From positions 748,001 to 812,000 of the forward strand of contig NZ_CP072349.1 in the NCBI RefSeq assembly GCF_018127965.1: a stretch of DNA of 64,000 nt. The letters run 5' to 3'. Below the pieces are notes generated by a model, which was given only the letters and a program-made list of their open reading frames with translations, was not told the origin of the DNA and searched no databases. A program made the translations under genes and the position numbers. Shown piece by piece: positions 61,087-64,000 of this stretch (its first letter is position 1; every line of letters begins with the position of its first letter). Source of the DNA: Prevotella melaninogenica (GTDB taxonomy: Bacteria; Bacteroidota; Bacteroidia; Bacteroidales; Bacteroidaceae).

Positions 61087-64000
61087 TTAGCTATTGATTA
61101 CGCAGTCAAAGGTTGCACTTGAAACAACCTCCGCTGCCGTTATTGTTAATAATCTTCCTACATTCTTATGAGCATCATTCCATACTCTATCTGTTGAGCT
61201 ACCGCTATTGCGCATCCATGACCACATAGAAGGTGGATATTCGTTAGAAACATTATCTGTTCCTTTATAGAGTGTCGCCTCCAACACTATACTACCTTTT
61301 CCATTACGGATAGAACCGCTCTTGATTACGACTTCCAGACTATACACATCACGCTGCGCCACCTGCTTTATCCACATCATACTGCTTTCTGTTGGTGCTT
61401 CGGTGGTAGTGTTACCTATTCCAACGTTACAAAGCCACAGAGAGCCGTTATAAGAAAATCTATCATAGTGTCCTGCTGTCGTGCCGTTCACCCATTCTCC
61501 TCTATCACATACCAAAGATGAGCTTATCCCCCTACCTGCTGCGGATATAATCTTGAAACGGTCTGATCGCACCGTTATCTCTTTAGGGCTAAACTCATTA
61601 ATAATGTGTGAAGCAAGGTCGTAGTTATTGACACCTGCATAATCAACACGTTTCCCCTTTGATACATAGATGATGTGAGCGTATTGCCTATCAGTGTCAA
61701 TCTGACTTCCTAATTGGATAATATCATCATCATCCTTTGGAATATCATTCTCAACCTTTGTATCATAGCCTACACAAGTATATCGTGTGCCGTCAATAGT
61801 AAGCTCAAGCGTGCCACGAACATCCGAAAGGTCTACGAAGTGGTATAATTTACCATTGATAGTTTCCGTTCCCTTGTTTACCACCAAACGCCAATAGTAC
61901 CTATTAGCTGTTCTGTTTGACGTCCGAGAAATGAGATTATCAGTCTTGCACATCGCTTGGTCGCCAACTCTCCAATCATTGCTGATACGCTTATCGCCAT
62001 CATCTGCAAGAAAGTAACATCTATAAGCAGATATACTATTTCCACCTGCTGACACACTATAAGAGAGTAGGGCGTTATTTATCATCACCTGCTTATTTGC
62101 AGACCTAAAGAATGTTGTTGAGTTAACGATAGGAGTACCATTAGCACCAACTGGAATAACACTATATATATGTGCGCTTGCAGACGTAAATCCAACATCG
62201 CCAGTAGTAAAGGCAAGACGCTTATACTCCAACTCCGAGAATGTTGCTTTCTGTCTTACATTGAGCTTGTCAACCTCAGCTATGGATTTTCCGTATTCGT
62301 CCTTGTAAACGCCAAATCCAGCACCATCCAATAGTCCAGCATGGAAGTCTGCACTCCTTAGCGCATCCGCAATGACGTTTAGTAATGTAGCGTTTCCGTT
62401 GCTATCAAGACCTTTTCCTTGATCACCAACAGCGATACCCTTTAAGAATGTAATCAACTCTTGGGCGGTGTCGGGAGCGTTCTTACGGAGAAAGCGTGGG
62501 TCTACATAGTTCTTTACAAGTTCACTTGTCTGCGTGGCATTCAATCCGCCACCACTAAAATTACCCGATAGGATGTTGTTCACATCCTCCTTTAGTTGCG
62601 AAATAGTACCCTTGACGGCTTGATTGCCTACGGTTATCTCTTGGATAATCGGGTAATCGAGTTTTGTCACCATCTTAATTACACGGGTTGAGAGCTGATA
62701 GCCCTGCCCATCATCAAAGGAGACTTTTTGCCCTATATACAGATTAGGGTTACTCTTTGCAAAGGCAACCGCATTAGATGCAAATGAGTAGTTGTTGTTG
62801 TCCTGTGTTCGTCTGTTGATTTCCTTGATAGTGCGTGCAGCAAGCTCTTCTTGGGCGAGCTTTGTCTCATGCTCACCCATGACAATGTTAAACAACACGA
62901 CCATATTACAAGTGAAGTCTGGGAGATTCTTACCACGTGGGTAAAGTCCCTCGCTCTCATTGGTAGGGATAATTGTATCTCCACTTTGATACTTGAGTAT
63001 TTCGTAATCACCCTTTAAGATGTCGACACCACTATCGCCCTCGTTTGGCTTTGGTGCTATTGGGTTGTTTATTTCGTGGTAGTGGAGTTCAAATCCCTCC
63101 TGCCCATTAGGCTGTCCAACAAGTCCCTGCGTAAGGACATCATAATGCCCATCTACTGCGTGGGTGTTAACCTTAAATATTCCTTTAAGCGTGTACCCTT
63201 GTAATACCTGCTTTGTAGGAATAATCTCATAGTCATACCAATAGTGAGTAATGATGTTTCCGCTTTCGTCCTTATCGTAAGTGGTATTGATGATAGTCTT
63301 GCCTTCTATCTGAGTTGTAGAAGGAAACGCAAGGCGCATATACCAAATAGTGTATGTCTTTTTGTTTCCCCTACTGTCAAGTTCTATTGTGTTTGTCTGA
63401 GAGTTCTTGAGATAACGCACGTGTTTACGGACGTTGTAAACATATAAATCGATATGTGGATATACATCATCAAAGGAGAGTGCAAGCGTTTGTTTGATTT
63501 CCATTGAAGCATCAAAAGCATCCTTTGTGATGATATTGCCGTCTGTGTCTACATAGATATACCCATCGGGATATACTGTCCTATCAAGTCCTAATCGTAG
63601 GAGGGTTGCTACGTTGCCAGTGCCAACAAGTGCCTTTGTAGACATATTCTTTGTTGACCCCTGCGGATAGAAACAATTATAATAAGGCTCTTTACTCTCA
63701 CTTATGGATGCCCTTTGTATATTGTCGTGTACCTTTAACGTTGGCACTTCCTCGCCAAGATTGATACTTATCTGACCAAAGTACAAAGCCTTATGCTTCC
63801 ATGATAAATGCCATTCACAAGCGTTATTCTTGCTGCCTTGCGCAATAGAAGATAATACGGAAAGTATATCATTCGATGATACGGAAAATGATACGGAACT
63901 ATCTACATTACCGCAAAGGGTGAATGTAAACTTTTCGCTCTCTGTCGTTATATTGAGTGCTTCATTGATAGCCTTACAAGCGTATTCAAGTGCGTTTGTT
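61087..64000 (-). CDS. Large phage tail protein (partial, continues beyond the right edge)
   Basis: At least 971 residues. The frame is open to the edge of the window: the TTG at 63786 is not a true start, since ACKAINEALNITTESEKFTF and SVLSSIAQGSKNNACEWHLS lie upstream in frame. Segments such as KLAQEELAARTIKEINRRTQDNNNYSF and NLYIGQKVSFDDGQGYQLSTRVIKMV resemble the tail-tip/baseplate hub proteins of siphophages. Later parts have beta modules (WVNGTTAGHYDRFSYNGSLWLC). It lies upstream of the fibre gene in the same unit, with one base between them. Confidence 0.8.
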   Translation of the reverse strand, partial: TNALEYACKAINEALNITTESEKFTFTLCGNVDSSVSFSVSSNDILSVLSSIAQGSKNNACEWHLSWKHKALYFGQISINLGEEVPTLKVHDNIQRASISESKEPYYNCFYPQGSTKNMSTKALVGTGNVATLLRLGLDRTVYPDGYIYVDTDGNIITKDAFDASMEIKQTLALSFDDVYPHIDLYVYNVRKHVRYLKNSQTNTIELDSRGNKKTYTIWYMRLAFPSTTQIEGKTIINTTYDKDESGNIITHYWYDYEIIPTKQVLQGYTLKGIFKVNTHAVDGHYDVLTQGLVGQPNGQEGFELHYHEINNPIAPKPNEGDSGVDILKGDYEILKYQSGDTIIPTNESEGLYPRGKNLPDFTCNMVVLFNIVMGEHETKLAQEELAARTIKEINRRTQDNNNYSFASNAVAFAKSNPNLYIGQKVSFDDGQGYQLSTRVIKMVTKLDYPIIQEITVGNQAVKGTISQLKEDVNNILSGNFSGGGLNATQTSELVKNYVDPRFLRKNAPDTAQELITFLKGIAVGDQGKGLDSNGNATLLNVIADALRSADFHAGLLDGAGFGVYKDEYGKSIAEVDKLNVRQKATFSELEYKRLAFTTGDVGFTSASAHIYSVIPVGANGTPIVNSTTFFRSANKQVMINNALLSYSVSAGGNSISAYRCYFLADDGDKRISNDWRVGDQAMCKTDNLISRTSNRTANRYYWRLVVNKGTETINGKLYHFVDLSDVRGTLELTIDGTRYTCVGYDTKVENDIPKDDDDIIQLGSQIDTDRQYAHIIYVSKGKRVDYAGVNNYDLASHIINEFSPKEITVRSDRFKIISAAGRGISSSLVCDRGEWVNGTTAGHYDRFSYNGSLWLCNVGIGNTTTEAPTESSMMWIKQVAQRDVYSLEVVIKSGSIRNGKGSIVLEATLYKGTDNVSNEYPPSMWSWMRNSGSSTDRVWNDAHKNVGRLLTITAAEVVSSATFDCVINS

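Overview
The window is a chromosomal segment of a Bacteroidetes bacterium, most likely a Prevotella-type oral or gut anaerobe. The evidence is the Bacteroidetes promoter form (TTG, about 20 bp, TAnnTTTG) in front of many genes, the almost complete lack of Shine-Dalgarno sites, and the protein families present: a DUF4369 lipoprotein, a DUF4595 protein with a Prevotella-type C-terminal tail, a stand-alone MetH activation domain, a Bacteroidetes LptD and BspA-type leucine-rich repeats. The species call is inference.

Layout. 1-1.9 kb: a decayed two-gene locus with an AAA15-type ATPase. 2.4-23.7 kb: housekeeping genes. These are an M20 dipeptidase; a leftward run of dihydroorotase, MetH activation protein, membrane metallophosphoesterase, PlsC-type acyltransferase and polyprenol-phosphate glycosyltransferase; divergent ftsB/divIC-like and dnaX; an LptD-like outer-membrane protein; a sulfur amino acid cluster of two PLP enzymes and a nitroreductase; and CdsZ-like, Nif3-like and secreted proteins. 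23.8-27.0 kb: two complete insertion sequences, IS66-type and IS1380-type, both with terminal inverted repeats and target duplications, side by side. 27.4-30.2 kb: an Upf1-like helicase fused to a nuclease-like domain, a defence candidate. 30.4-35.7 kb: a KefB-like antiporter, peptidase T and a dicarboxylate symporter.

From about 35.9 kb to beyond the right edge lies a prophage integrated in a tRNA-Arg gene. Only the 3' tRNA half is seen here; the restored tRNA, the integrase and the head genes should lie past 64 kb. The S24 repressor faces left. Two rightward promoters carry the same palindromic operator. The rightward early operon (37.3-53.5 kb) encodes an antirepressor (interrupted by an amber codon), a Sak4-like ATPase, a PD-(D/E)XK nuclease, an OB-fold DUF3127 protein, NinB, NinG, a helicase, a DNA methyltransferase, replication proteins and many small proteins. 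Two HNH homing endonucleases sit inside ninB and inside an ASCH-like gene. The leftward late region (53.8-64 kb) holds a Panacea toxin-antitoxin-like pair, a predicted unimolecular spanin, an M15 endolysin, holin-like proteins and tail proteins.

The most unusual signal is a set of tRNA-like RNAs in the phage early region. Two tandem units (39.21-39.41 kb) each have a 5' hairpin with an identical 16-nt loop and a covarying stem, followed by a tRNA-like fold with acceptor stem and T arm but no anticodon arm. An atypical tRNA-Leu-like gene and a fourth tRNA-like fold lie at 43.2-43.46 kb. Also notable are dispersed intergenic repeats in the host part (an 82-83 bp element with terminal inverted repeats, a 22-bp tandem repeat at two loci, and large palindromes) and at least nine single-base frameshifts that all look like the loss of one base from a short homopolymer, so true mutation and sequence error must be separated.
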